Assembly (NCBI RefSeq): GCF_900112495.1
Contig: NZ_FOMA01000008.1
Coordinates: forward strand, 62,001 to 126,000
Direction of reading: 5' to 3'
Origin: Bacillus sp. OV322
Lineage (GTDB): Bacteria; Bacillota; Bacilli; Bacillales; DSM-1321
DNA length: 64,000 bases
Part shown: piece by piece, positions 44,357 through 53,601 of the stretch
How the letters are laid out: each line of letters starts with the position of its first letter
Numbering within the stretch: position 1 is the first letter of the stretch
Notes under the pieces: generated by a model
Told to the model about the DNA's origin: nothing
The model's input: only the letters and a program-made list of their open reading frames with translations
Databases searched by the model: none
Translations under genes and position numbers: made by a program

Positions 44357-45294
44357 CATGACATTATTGATCTAAAACCCTTCTCTGATGATGACTTTCT
44401 GGACGAAATTCAAAAAGCAGAAAATAAGCGGAATAAAACCTTCGCCAAATTAAATGAAATTGACGGGAAGTGGCTGACAGAATACGCAGAATCAGAAGAT
44501 GACCAGGTTTCCATCACAGCTCTCATGAAGCAGCTCAGGGATTCCAGCACAAGAGGCGGAAAAGTATCTCCGCTGTACTTTAATGCCAAGTCCTATAAAA
44601 GTAGTGAGGTATACAAAGACCTGCAGGAGCAGAGAAAAGAAGACGAAGCCTATCTAAAGGTGAAGAAGAAAGAAGCGGAAGAGCGAAAGCGCGAAAGCGC
44701 AGGGAATTGAATGCAGACCTTGCTCGGCAGGTTTCAAATTGCAGGAATATTTGAAAGTCGCTGATAAAATTGGCTTTACAAACCTCCATCAAGATCAGCG
44801 GAGCCTGTACATGAGGTATATGGAAGAAGAGCTTAAAAAAGGAGCTACTATAGGTTTACTTGATGCGGGAAAGGACTTCGCGAAAGATATCTTTAATTTT
44901 GTGATGGACCCGGAAGCAGCGGAGATGGCAGTCTATGAATCTGTCATTCATTACAAACAAACCTATAAGATTATGGCAAAAGCGATTCACGACTCCTATG
45001 AAAAAAACATGGTGCATGGAGATTGGTATTCCAGGGCGCACTGGGTGACATATGCCATCGGTTCCGCTTTCGCCAATGCAATCGGCTCAAAAGGAATGGG
45101 AGCTGCCGCCAAAGCAGGGATGACTACAGCTAAAATAGCCGCAATAAAGAGCGCTTCCAAGGCCAGGAAATTTGTGCAGATTCCCCAAAGAACACCGTGG
45201 AACTATCAGTTTGCGGTAGATGGGCAGGTGCCCTATAATACGGTTAACAGCAAAGGATTGATGGACCGGCTTTCTGCGTTTAGTGCGGAGGGGA
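44357..45294 (+). repeat. Toxin-linker direct repeat, right copy
   Basis: Matches 42073-43009 in the same orientation. Both end at LSAFS-x-EG, the point where the toxin domains become unrelated. Confidence 0.9.
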
Positions 45295-45671
45295 ATGGTA
45301 GTAAAGGTATAGATAAAACTGTTAAACCTAATGATGTAGTACCATATAGACCTAGTAATTCACCTTTAGAAAATCATCATGGTGTTATGGATATATGGGC
45401 TAAACATAATGTTCCTAACTATGTAAGTAGAGGTGGGAATACCCCAACAGTAGCACTTACAAAAGAACAACATGCTGCTACAAAAGCTGTTTATAGAGAA
45501 TGGCTATATGAAAAAACAGGTAAGAAGGTTGGGGGCAAAATTGATTGGCAATCAGTCTCTCCAAGGGAGATACAAGAACTGACAGAAAGAATGTTTAATG
45601 CTGCAAATGTTCCCAAATCAGCCAGACAAGAATATTATAATTCCTTAAATAAATATAATTATCGGGAGTGA
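44357..45671 (+). pseudogene. LXG toxin cassette 2, 5'-truncated with frameshifts
   Basis: This copy begins within the LXG domain at HDIIDLKPFSDDDF and lacks the secretion-targeting N terminus. An 8-bp tandem duplication (GCGAAAGC at 44683-44690 and 44691-44698) and a 1-base loss near 44738 break the frame, which resumes as GFTNLHQDQRSLYMRYMEEE. The C-terminal ~125 residues differ wholly from cassette 1: LENHHGVMDIWAKHN, GGNTPTVALTKEQHAATKAV and KIDWQSVSPREIQELTERMF. The paired histidines suggest an HNH-like nuclease toxin (inference). It looks like a silent toxin module that recombination could place onto the intact N terminus. Confidence 0.82.
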
Positions 45672-45676
45672 AGCTA

Positions 45677-46174
45677 ATGGAAAAGATAAAGCAGTTGCTC
45701 ACACAAATAAACACTTTACCACATTGTCGTATCTTTGAGCCTTCTGGATTACCCATTATTGATGAAGAAAAGCATATTTTACCTAATGATTTAAAAGAGT
45801 TTTATAGTCTTTGTGGGGGACTAATTCTATTTGAAAATGAGGAATATCCAATTTATCTTGTGTCTCCTGATAAGCTTGTATTGGCAAATCCAATAATTGT
45901 AGGAGAATTATGTGAAGAAGATATCTCATCTAACTGGTATATTATTTGTAATGATGGAACGGATGAATACTTAACGATTGACCTCAATGAAGATAGACTA
46001 GGTAGATGCTACGATAGTTTTTTTGATCGCCATGGACTTGTAGGTGAGTCCCAGATAATAGCTACTTCTTTTACTGATTTACTTGAACAACTTATAAAAA
46101 ATAAAGGTCAATATTGGTATTGGCTAAGAAGTGATTTTATCTCCCTAGGTGATGCATATGATGAGATTGAATAG
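45677..46174 (+). CDS. SMI1/KNR4 (SUKH) family immunity protein
   Basis: 165-residue SUKH-type immunity protein, the most common antitoxin fold for bacterial polymorphic nuclease toxins. It shows LPNDLKEFYSLCGGLILFE (about residues 35-53), YPIYLVSPDKL, WYIICNDGTDEYLTIDLN and FTDLLEQLIKN. ATG 45677 lies 5 bases after the cassette-2 stop, with GGGAGTGA upstream; a GTG at 45668 overlaps the toxin's last codon. It presumably protects against the cassette-2 toxin. The intact gene next to a broken toxin fits an orphan immunity role. Confidence 0.85.
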   Translation: MEKIKQLLTQINTLPHCRIFEPSGLPIIDEEKHILPNDLKEFYSLCGGLILFENEEYPIYLVSPDKLVLANPIIVGELCEEDISSNWYIICNDGTDEYLTIDLNEDRLGRCYDSFFDRHGLVGESQIIATSFTDLLEQLIKNKGQYWYWLRSDFISLGDAYDEIE

Positions 46175-46199
46175 CTAATCATTTATATAGAAAAAAAGT

Positions 46200-46239
46200 T
46201 GACCTTGATTGTCTATATGCCTTTCAAGGTTTCTTTTTT
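46200..46239 (+). terminator. Probable terminator after SUKH gene
   Basis: GACCTTGA / TCAAGGTT arms with a long loop and a following T tract. Confidence 0.55.
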
Positions 46240-46438
46240 TGTTTGTGGGGCACCGAGTGACGAATAGTTTATTTTTTATTGAGAGATTATGAGTAACTCC
46301 TGTTAGCCATATATTATGTTTTTAAGGAATTATATAGTACTTAAAACACCTTTGAAACGTATTCCCTATTTACTCCTTATATTTGTTAAGAATAACCATA
46401 ATATCATCATTATTCATTCTTTAACCTTTTTCTTACGA

Positions 46439-46637
46439 AGTGTTCAATACCGACTACCAAATCAAGAAGGCTGAAGGTAAGCGAACTAAAACAATAGCCA
46501 AATTAATCTGCATGATGAAGTGTTGATCCGACTGTTCACTTGAATGTCCATTGCAGATACTTCATCCCGAAGATATACCGGAGTATTTAAAAGCTTTGAA
46601 GCAATGGAAAGACAGCGTACTCAAAAACCCGTTCTAA
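46439..46637 (+). pseudogene. Gene relic, perhaps of YdeI/DUF1801 type
   Basis: Two short out-of-phase segments read FNTDYQIKKAEGKRTKTIAK and LHPEDIPEYLKALKQWKDSV, each ending in a stop. They look like pieces of a YdeI-like protein, but the match is only from memory. The rest of 46240-46700 shows nothing. Confidence 0.3.
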
Positions 46638-46700
46638 AAAGATCTTTCTTAAAAGATGGTGCTTTGTTTATCAATTTTGCAAAGGTTTTTCATTGAATTG

Positions 46701-46799
46701 TTGAGTGGAGGAAGGTGCGAAACTCGAGCGCACCCCCGCGGAAAGCGAGCATCCTGATACGGAAATCAGCCTCCTAAAGCACATGGTTACGAAAACAGA
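46701..46799 (+). repeat. Dispersed intergenic repeat, shortened copy 4
   Basis: GGAAGGTGCGAAACTCGAGC, CCCCGCGGAAAGCGAGCATC and TTACGAAAACAGA align to the right two thirds of copies 1-3. The left third is missing. It borders the MerR promoter at 46817. Confidence 0.7.
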
Positions 46800-46816
46800 T
46801 TTTTTAAAAAATGGGT

Positions 46817-46847
46817 TTGACCTTTACGCTGCGTCAAGGTGTAAAGT
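46817..46847 (+). promoter_or_regulatory. MerR-type promoter of the TipAS regulator gene
   Basis: TTGACC (46817-46822) and TAAAGT (46842-46847) are separated by 19 bases containing the dyad ACCTTTACGC..GTCAAGGT. This fits positive autoregulation as known for Mta and TipA. Confidence 0.75.
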
Positions 46848-46869
46848 GAAGATGTCAGGAGGGAATCAC

Positions 46870-47634
46870 ATGGAATATACAGTCCGAAAATTAGGCATTC
46901 TGGCTGGCATCAGCACGAGAACACTTCGGTATTATGATGAAATTGAACTCCTTAAGCCGGCAAGGATCAATTCGTCAGGCTACCGCATCTATGGCCAGCG
47001 GGAGGTCGATCGACTTCAGCAAATCTTATTTTACAGAGAGCTCGGACTCACATTAGAACAAATCAGGGAAATTGTCAGCAATCCTGCCTTTAACGGGACC
47101 GAGGCCTTAAAAGAACACCGTGAGAAACTCCTGGACAAACGAAGGCAATTGGATGAACTCCTCCTTAACGTAGAGAAAACGATTGCTTCACATGAAGGGA
47201 GAATGACAATGAAAGATCAGGAAAAATTCGATGGGTTTAAACAAAAACTGATTGAAGATAATGAGAAGCAATACGGAAAAGAAATTCGAGAGAAATACGG
47301 TGAAGATACCGTAAACAAATCAAACGAAAAGCTGAAGAATATGACACAGGAAGAACACGCAGAGATTACTCGTCTGACGGATGAATTGGAACAAACCCTT
47401 TCAGCCGCCTTTAAGGAGGGTGACCCTGCAGGGAAACTCGCTCAAAAAGCTGCGGAAATGCATAAACAATGGCTTACTTTTTATTGGAATGAGTACAGCA
47501 AAGAGGCCCATGCCGGACTTGCGCAAATGTATGCGGACGACGAACGGTTTAAGCAGCATTACGACAAGGACCAGCCAGGAACGGCAGAATTTCTAAGAGA
47601 CGCCATCCACATCTACACAGGCGTAAAAAAATAA
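46870..47634 (+). CDS. MerR-family regulator with TipAS domain (Mta-like)
   Basis: 254 residues, the length of B. subtilis Mta. The N-terminal MerR HTH reads YTVRKLGILAGISTRTLRYY and DEIELLKPARINSSGYRIYG, a coiled coil follows (about 75-115), and the C-terminal TipAS antibiotic-recognition domain (about 115-254) includes EAHAGLAQMYADDERFKQHY. TipAS proteins capture thiopeptides and activate multidrug efflux. ATG 46870 has AGGAGGGAAT upstream; the longer frame from 46705 runs back through the repeat and promoter and is rejected. No efflux gene is adjacent, so the regulon lies elsewhere. Confidence 0.92.
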   Translation: MEYTVRKLGILAGISTRTLRYYDEIELLKPARINSSGYRIYGQREVDRLQQILFYRELGLTLEQIREIVSNPAFNGTEALKEHREKLLDKRRQLDELLLNVEKTIASHEGRMTMKDQEKFDGFKQKLIEDNEKQYGKEIREKYGEDTVNKSNEKLKNMTQEEHAEITRLTDELEQTLSAAFKEGDPAGKLAQKAAEMHKQWLTFYWNEYSKEAHAGLAQMYADDERFKQHYDKDQPGTAEFLRDAIHIYTGVKK

Positions 47635-47636
47635 CC

Positions 47637-47677
47637 CAAAAAGCAACCCTCCATTTTGCGGGAGAGTTGCTTTTTTT
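47637..47677 (+). terminator. Terminator after Mta-like gene
   Basis: AAAGCAACCCTCC / GGGAGAGTTGCTTT stem and T tract. 47678-47950 holds no recognisable gene. Confidence 0.85.
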
Positions 47678-47958
47678 ACTATATGCAGAAGTTATCCTGG
47701 CTTCCGATGCTGCTGCTCTAGGTAGCACGGACCTTAACCACTGCGGGCAGGTAATAATGGTTGTAATGGATGAGAAAGTTCAACCTCAATCGCCTCTAAC
47801 GCACATGGCTCAAAAGAAATCATTATATAGATCCCAAAAACTCCTTTTCTCTAAAAATGGAAAAAGGAACTTGGGGCAATTTTATATTCAAAATTCATGA
47901 AAGCTATATAATAGGAATAAAAGCGCTTACTATACATAATTAAAAGCGGGGGATAAGT

Positions 47959-48111
47959 TTGGCTGAACAAGAGCTGTGCAGAACGCTTATTGTGGATGAT
48001 GAAATTTTAATTAGACAGGGCATTAAGCATTATATTAACTGGAAGCAAGAGGGATTTATCATTTGCGGTGAAGCGTTTTGTAAATCTGGCCAAGCTGAAG
48101 GAAATCAGTAA
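47959..48111 (+). pseudogene. Response regulator (YesN/AraC type), N-terminal stub
   Basis: TTG 47959 after GCGGGGGAT opens MAEQELCRTLIVDDEILIRQ then GIKHYINWKQEGFIICGEA, the receiver-domain start of YesN-like response regulators, with Asp residues of the acidic pocket in VDDE. Homology stops after about 40 residues and the frame ends at 48111, before the phosphorylated Asp. The rest of the regulator and any sensor kinase are deleted. It sits just upstream of lacZ. Confidence 0.72.
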
Positions 48112-48179
48112 ATTCATCTGTCAATGTAAGCCCGGTTCCAGGCCCGCTATTTAACCAAAAAAGGGAGGATCTTAAAGAT

Positions 48180-51100
48180 ATGGAAATAAAACCTGAAATC
48201 AGCTGGTTAAGTGATGTTAATAAATACGCAGTAAATAGGCTTCCGGCACACTCTGACCATGTTTACTATGAAACGCTCAAGGAGGCAAAAGACGCAGGGC
48301 AAATGAGCATGAGGCATGAATTAAACGGAAACTGGAAATTTGACTACAGCACCAATCCTGGCAGCCGCCCCGATCATTTTTATGAAAAAGAATTTAATTG
48401 CTCGGGCTGGGGGGACATTAAGGTCCCCGGGCATATCCAAATGCAGGGTTACGGAAAACCTCAATACGTGAATACCATGTATCCGTGGGATGGCCTTGCT
48501 GATATCCGTCCCCCGGAAATTCCGATGGACCATAATCCTGTGGGAAGTTATGTGAAGGAATTTTCACTTCCGCAAAACATGCAGGGCAAGCCAGTCTATA
48601 TTTCTTTTCAAGGTGTAGAATCCGCTTTTTATGTGTGGATGAACGGAGAATTTGTGGGATACAGTGAGGACTCCTTCACACCCTCAGAATTTGAGCTTAC
48701 TCCTTTTCTTTCAGAAGGAAAGAATAAGCTTGCGGTTGAAGTATACCAAAGGAGTACCGGAAGCTGGCTTGAAGATCAGGATTTTTGGAGGTTTTCCGGT
48801 ATATTCCGTGATGTGTACCTTTATACAATTCCGGAGATTCATATAAGAGATCTTCACATTCATGCTGATCTGGATTCAACATTTACTAAGGGTTCTCTAA
48901 AAGCAGATCTTTCATTTTTAGCTGAAAATCGTGTTCCTTCTAAAATCACTGGGGAATTGTTTGATGCAAACGGAAATAAAGTTGCCTCAGGAACAGGGGA
49001 ATATGCTGGCGGAAGCTCAAATTTGTCGCTGACTCTGGATAATCCGGAGCTATGGAGCGCAGAAAGCCCTTATTTATACAAGCTGTATATTCAAGTATTT
49101 GATGAAGACGGGCATTTATTAGAGGTTGTACCGCAGAAGGTTGGGTTCAGAAGGTTTGAGATGGTTAACAAGTTGATGACATTAAACGGAAAGCGCATCG
49201 TTTTTAAAGGCGTTAACCGGCATGAATTCAATTGCCGGACTGGACGTGCCATAACGAAGGAAGATATGCTCTGGGACATCAAAACACTGAAACGAAATAA
49301 CATTAATGCAGTCCGCACGTCTCACTATCCGAATCAAAGTTATTGGTATGAATTATGTGATGAATACGGCGTATATGTGATTGATGAGATGAATTTGGAA
49401 ACACATGGATCCTGGCAGAAGATGGGTGTGGTTGAGCCTTCATGGAATATTCCCGGAAACAAACCGGAATGGAGGGATATTGTCATCGACCGGGCAGTAT
49501 CCATGCTCGAGCGCGACAAAAATCATCCTTCCATCCTAATATGGTCTTGCGGGAATGAATCATATGCGGGTGAAGTGATCCTGAGTGTTTCCCAATACTT
49601 TAAAAAAGCAGATCCGAGCCGGCTTGTCCATTATGAGGGTGTTTTTTATGACCGCAATTATAATGATACCAGCGATATGGAAAGCAGAATGTACGCGAAG
49701 CCGGCTGAAATTGAGACATACTTAACTGAAAACCCGGAGAAGCCTTACATCAGCTGCGAATATATGCATGCAATGGGGAATTCTTTGGGAGGCATGTATA
49801 AATACACAGATTTAGAAAAGAAATATCCTATGTATCAGGGTGGCTTTATATGGGATTATATTGATCAATCACTTATAAAAAAAGATCGTTACGGACAGGA
49901 ATTCCTTGCTTATGGCGGAGACTTTGAGGACCGGCCGACAGATTACGGCTTCTGCACCAATGGAATTGTGTATGCCAACCGCGAGCTGTCTCCAAAGATG
50001 CAGGAAGTGAAATTTTTGTATCAGGACTTCAAACTGCACCCGGACAGAGATGGAGTCACCATCTTTAATGACAGTCTTTTCACAGACACATCACTATATG
50101 ACATGGAGTACATTTTGTTCCTTGAGGGCAGGGAAGTATTTGGGGGTGTACTGAAAACATCTGTAGCGCCGCAAAGCGAAGGGCGTGCTCACTTTAACTG
50201 GCCTGCGGAAGCTGCGGAGCGTTCAGGCGAATATTGTATCCAAACCTTTTTCAGGACCAGGGAAAACCGGGATTGGGCGGAATCCGGCTATGAAATGGCA
50301 TTTGGGCAGTATGTATTTCAAGTGGAAGCTCAGCATGCGGCTCCTTCAATAGAAAGCATAGATGAGCTGAAGGTTATCCATGGCGATGTGAATATCGGGG
50401 TGCACGGCAAGGATTTCAGAGCGATCTTCTCCAAGCAGGCCGGCAGTCTTGTTTCCCTGGTTTATGATGGAAGAGAGATGATTTCCCTTCCTCCGGCACC
50501 ATTGTTTTGGAGAGCCACAACAGATAATGACAGAGGCTTCTCCCAAATGTTCGAATCAGGATGCTGGCATACGGCAAGCATGGCACGCAGATGTACAGAC
50601 ATTGATGTTGAAGAAGAAAATGGGTATGTTAGCATCATCTTCACCTATAAATTTTCCATCAGCGGAGATATTGGTGTCATGATGAAATACACAATTGACA
50701 GCGCTGGACATGTTCGTGTCCGTTCTGTTTACAAAGGAGCAGCTAAGCTTCCGCAGCTGCCGATCTTTGCTGTCACTTTTAAGGTTCCGGCAGATTATGA
50801 TCAGCTTGAATGGTATGCAATGGGCCCTGAAGAGAACTATTCTGACCGTTCTATGGGTGCAAGGCTCGGAATCTTTAAAAATAGTGTTTCAGAGAATATT
50901 TCTTCCTATCTTATGCCTCAGGAATCTGGAAACCGGACCGGTGTACGTGAATTGAAGATTGCAGACAAGCTTGGGCAGGGAATCAAAATCGCCTCTGCTG
51001 GTGAACCGCTGGAGTGCAATGTTTCCCCTTATACAGCTTTTGAACTTGAAAATGCCCAGCATCACTATGAACTTCCGAAAACGCATTATACAGTCGTTAC

Positions 51101-51221
51101 GGTTGCGGGAATACAAATGGGTGTTGGCGGAGATGACAGCTGGGGAGCGCCGGTTCACCAGGAACATCTCCTGCTGGCAGATCAGGATTTGGAATTTGAA
51201 TTTACCATGGACAGAATCTAG
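48180..51221 (+). CDS. lacZ: Beta-galactosidase, glycoside hydrolase family 2
   Basis: 1013-residue LacZ-type enzyme hydrolysing beta-galactosides such as lactose in the cytosol (no signal peptide). Domain order: jelly-roll sugar-binding (about 40-215), Ig-like, TIM barrel (about 325-620), Ig-like and the C-terminal beta-galactosidase small-chain domain (about 740-1010). Acid/base Glu460 lies in WSCGNES and nucleophile Glu527 in ISCEYMHAMGNS. RHEFNCRTGRAI and ISRTSHYPN-like VRTSHYPNQ are also present. ATG 48180 follows AGGGAGGAT. No permease or regulator accompanies it, and the upstream regulator is a remnant. Confidence 0.95.
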   Translation: MEIKPEISWLSDVNKYAVNRLPAHSDHVYYETLKEAKDAGQMSMRHELNGNWKFDYSTNPGSRPDHFYEKEFNCSGWGDIKVPGHIQMQGYGKPQYVNTMYPWDGLADIRPPEIPMDHNPVGSYVKEFSLPQNMQGKPVYISFQGVESAFYVWMNGEFVGYSEDSFTPSEFELTPFLSEGKNKLAVEVYQRSTGSWLEDQDFWRFSGIFRDVYLYTIPEIHIRDLHIHADLDSTFTKGSLKADLSFLAENRVPSKITGELFDANGNKVASGTGEYAGGSSNLSLTLDNPELWSAESPYLYKLYIQVFDEDGHLLEVVPQKVGFRRFEMVNKLMTLNGKRIVFKGVNRHEFNCRTGRAITKEDMLWDIKTLKRNNINAVRTSHYPNQSYWYELCDEYGVYVIDEMNLETHGSWQKMGVVEPSWNIPGNKPEWRDIVIDRAVSMLERDKNHPSILIWSCGNESYAGEVILSVSQYFKKADPSRLVHYEGVFYDRNYNDTSDMESRMYAKPAEIETYLTENPEKPYISCEYMHAMGNSLGGMYKYTDLEKKYPMYQGGFIWDYIDQSLIKKDRYGQEFLAYGGDFEDRPTDYGFCTNGIVYANRELSPKMQEVKFLYQDFKLHPDRDGVTIFNDSLFTDTSLYDMEYILFLEGREVFGGVLKTSVAPQSEGRAHFNWPAEAAERSGEYCIQTFFRTRENRDWAESGYEMAFGQYVFQVEAQHAAPSIESIDELKVIHGDVNIGVHGKDFRAIFSKQAGSLVSLVYDGREMISLPPAPLFWRATTDNDRGFSQMFESGCWHTASMARRCTDIDVEEENGYVSIIFTYKFSISGDIGVMMKYTIDSAGHVRVRSVYKGAAKLPQLPIFAVTFKVPADYDQLEWYAMGPEENYSDRSMGARLGIFKNSVSENISSYLMPQESGNRTGVRELKIADKLGQGIKIASAGEPLECNVSPYTAFELENAQHHYELPKTHYTVVTVAGIQMGVGGDDSWGAPVHQEHLLLADQDLEFEFTMDRI

Positions 51222-51581
51222 ATTGTTATAAAAGGAAACAAATTCAGGACAGCAATAGTTTGAAACATAGAGGCCTATCCCCTGTATAGCAAGGGCTCTC
51301 ATGTTTCTGCAGTGCCCAATCACCAGACACTGCGCAATGTACCGCTTTCATCTAGGGCGAATACAGCTTACTTTCGAACCATTAGTAGGAACTTGATCCT
51401 CTGAAACTATCTGAAGAGGAGAGAGGGAGATTAAAGCTCAAGTATCTTTGTATACGCTTCCTACAGAGTTTAACGGCGCTAACAGCCAGCAGGCCATTCG
51501 CGGAGGAACTATCAGTCACAAATCTTTTATTTAAAAAGTACCCATTATATAATGTAAGATATATCTAAGTCTGTCTGCACT
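51222..51581. other. Intergenic region after lacZ
   Basis: No gene recognised. A short frame around 51395-51535 reads LSEEERGRLKLKYLCIRF in one phase and QVSLYTLPTEFNGANSQQAI in another, neither with a ribosome site, so it may be relic DNA. Confidence 0.35.
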
Positions 51582-51615
51582 GGCGATTCTCCTTAGGGGA
51601 ATCGTCTTTTCTTTT
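51582..51615 (+). terminator. Terminator-like hairpin in the lacZ downstream region
   Basis: CGATTCTCC / GGGGAATCG stem with a 3-base loop and a T-rich tail. It may end lacZ transcription or a lost gene. 51616-51850 shows only the promoter region of the next gene. Confidence 0.7.
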
Positions 51616-51850
51616 GCATTCATGGGGACATTTAATTACGAATTAAAGAAAGAAAATCAGAGGAGTTTCATAGATTAAGAAAGAAACATTTAAGAGGATC
51701 GTCCAATTAATGGTAAATAAAAATACAAGGAATAGCTTAAATAATAAAAGGGTATAGGATAACAGAACCGAAATAGATAACAAAGGGATTAATTTTTCTC
51801 AAATTCTCATATAGTTATATGGAATTACTATTTGTTTGGAGGAATGAGAT

Positions 51851-52321
51851 ATGAAAAAGTGCCTGATCTTCTTGATTGCCATCATGATTCTGCTGCCATC
51901 TGCCCTTGCATCTGCCGCTTCATCCAGTACGAATGCCACTACATATTTTACATCCATGAATTCAACCAGCAAAGGTGTTACTGCAAAAGCCGATTATATC
52001 CAATGGTATAGGGGCGAACGTGCCAGCCAGGAAGCCCAAAAAGACCACGAGTGCTACTGGTATAAAGGGAAATGCTATGTACCGGATGATTATTACATAC
52101 GAAATGTGAATAAAAAAATCCGCAGCTTAAAAATCTCGAAAAGTGCCGTTATTACAATGGTGACCTATCAAATAGAAAAAACAAACGATATAAAGAAACA
52201 AAGAATTTCTTTGTCAGCATTCACTAAGGAAATGAAAAAGAAGCGGTACCGCTATATACCCTTCCATATCACCGTTAAAAATGGTGTCATAGTGAAAATA
52301 ACTGAACAATTCATTCCTTAA
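51851..52321 (+). CDS. Secreted protein of unknown function
   Basis: 156 residues. A clear Sec signal peptide (MKKCLIFLIAIMILLPSALA, cleavage near ASA-ASS about residue 22) precedes a mature basic domain. Features are a two-Cys loop HECYWYKGKCYVPDDYY (about 67-83), which could form a disulfide, and KKKRYRYIPFHITVKNGVIVKITEQ near the end. No family is recognised. ATG 51851 follows TTTGGAGGAATG. Own terminator. Confidence 0.75.
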   Translation: MKKCLIFLIAIMILLPSALASAASSSTNATTYFTSMNSTSKGVTAKADYIQWYRGERASQEAQKDHECYWYKGKCYVPDDYYIRNVNKKIRSLKISKSAVITMVTYQIEKTNDIKKQRISLSAFTKEMKKKRYRYIPFHITVKNGVIVKITEQFIP

Positions 52322-52445
52322 TAACTAAAACGGCATCATTCCAAAGATTAGGGGTTCGGTTGTGAAATACAAAATCAATTCACATCAAATCACACCCAAA
52401 TTCGCACCTTGATTAACACTCCAATTAGCATTTATATTAGCGTAG

Positions 52446-52481
52446 AAAAACGCTCTGAGTTTTTATTCTCAGGGCGTTTAT
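52446..52481 (+). terminator. Terminator after secreted-protein gene
   Basis: AAACGCTCTGAG / CTCAGGGCGTTTA stem with an AT loop, then T-rich sequence. Confidence 0.75.
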
Positions 52482-52572
52482 TTAAATTGGCACATATTTA
52501 ATGCTCAAAAAAAATTCGTTAGCAACATCCATTCAAAAGCAGCATAAACCAAAACCGCAATAATAAGGAATA

Positions 52573-53601
52573 TTATAGTTTTCTAAATTTTTTCAATGCG
52601 TGTGTGTTTAATAAGTATAACAGAAGAGCATATGCCATTAGACCAAGAAGATAACCCCAGATTTGAAGGAAACCATCGCCATAAAGCATTACACTCTTAA
52701 TTGCGGCTACACCATAATAAACTGGCATAATGTAACACAGATTTCCCAGATGGTATGGAATCACATCTAATGGAATCAGCCCCGAAAAGAAAACTTGCGG
52801 AATAATAGTAAACGGTATCAGTTGCACGACTTGCAGTTCTGAACTAGCAAATACAGAAATCATCGCACCAAATGAAACGGCTGTAACCGCTAATAAAACC
52901 ATTGCGGCCAAAATCCAACCAAGGTTCCCGACTGAACTTAATTTCAGCACATATAAGGAATAGAACACAATAAGAATTGCTTGAATAATCGCAAATACTC
53001 CGTATCCAATCGTGTAACCAAGAATGACCTCACCACGTTTGATTGGTGTCATCATCAACCTTTCCAATGTTCCGCCACTTCGTTCTCTTACAAGCGCCAT
53101 CCCCGAAATGATAAACACTAGCAAGAATGAGAAGAGACCAAGAAACACATATCCGAGGGAATCAAATGTTGACTCACCTTGCGACCCATAGACATAGGAC
53201 ATTTTTACTTTTGCCGAAGGATTTAATGAAGTCATCGCCTTTTGAATTTCATTTACTGCCTTTGCACCCTTAGATGAAGATTCAAACATTGTAATAGTCG
53301 TTCCTGAGCTTTTTGAGATAGTGAAAATCGCATCTACATTTTTATGTTCTTTCAAATAATGTTTTGCATGTTGAGCATCATTGTTTGAAACATTTACAAC
53401 TTTTAAATCTTGTGCTTTTAACGCTGTTACAAGAGGTACAGGCATTGTGTTTTTATTTATTCCAACTGAAGGTACATAACTTGAATTACCAAGCAGGAAA
53501 TAAATCAAGGTCAAAGCAAATAGCGGTGCAACTAAAATCATCATTACGCTTCGTTTGTCATTTAACGTTTGGAGAATGACACGTTTAGCTAAGTTCATCA
53601 T
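52573..53601 (-). CDS. ABC-2 type transporter permease
   Basis: 342-residue ABC-2 family permease: one N-terminal helix (MMILVAPLFALTLIYFLLG), a large extracytoplasmic domain (about 45-165) and five helices in the C-terminal half. The conserved ABC2 segment is RERSGGTLERLMMTPIKRGE. It pairs with the ATPase gene just upstream, whose stop overlaps this start by four bases (ATGA), so the two are translationally coupled. Exporters of this YhfE/LinR-like type move drugs, peptides or lipids; substrate unknown. Confidence 0.9.
   Translation of the reverse strand: MMNLAKRVILQTLNDKRSVMMILVAPLFALTLIYFLLGNSSYVPSVGINKNTMPVPLVTALKAQDLKVVNVSNNDAQHAKHYLKEHKNVDAIFTISKSSGTTITMFESSSKGAKAVNEIQKAMTSLNPSAKVKMSYVYGSQGESTFDSLGYVFLGLFSFLLVFIISGMALVRERSGGTLERLMMTPIKRGEVILGYTIGYGVFAIIQAILIVFYSLYVLKLSSVGNLGWILAAMVLLAVTAVSFGAMISVFASSELQVVQLIPFTIIPQVFFSGLIPLDVIPYHLGNLCYIMPVYYGVAAIKSVMLYGDGFLQIWGYLLGLMAYALLLYLLNTHALKKFRKL

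Noticed and set aside
47667..47900. 77-codon frame between Mta-like gene and lacZ region
   Set aside because: It starts inside the terminator T tract and has no family resemblance.
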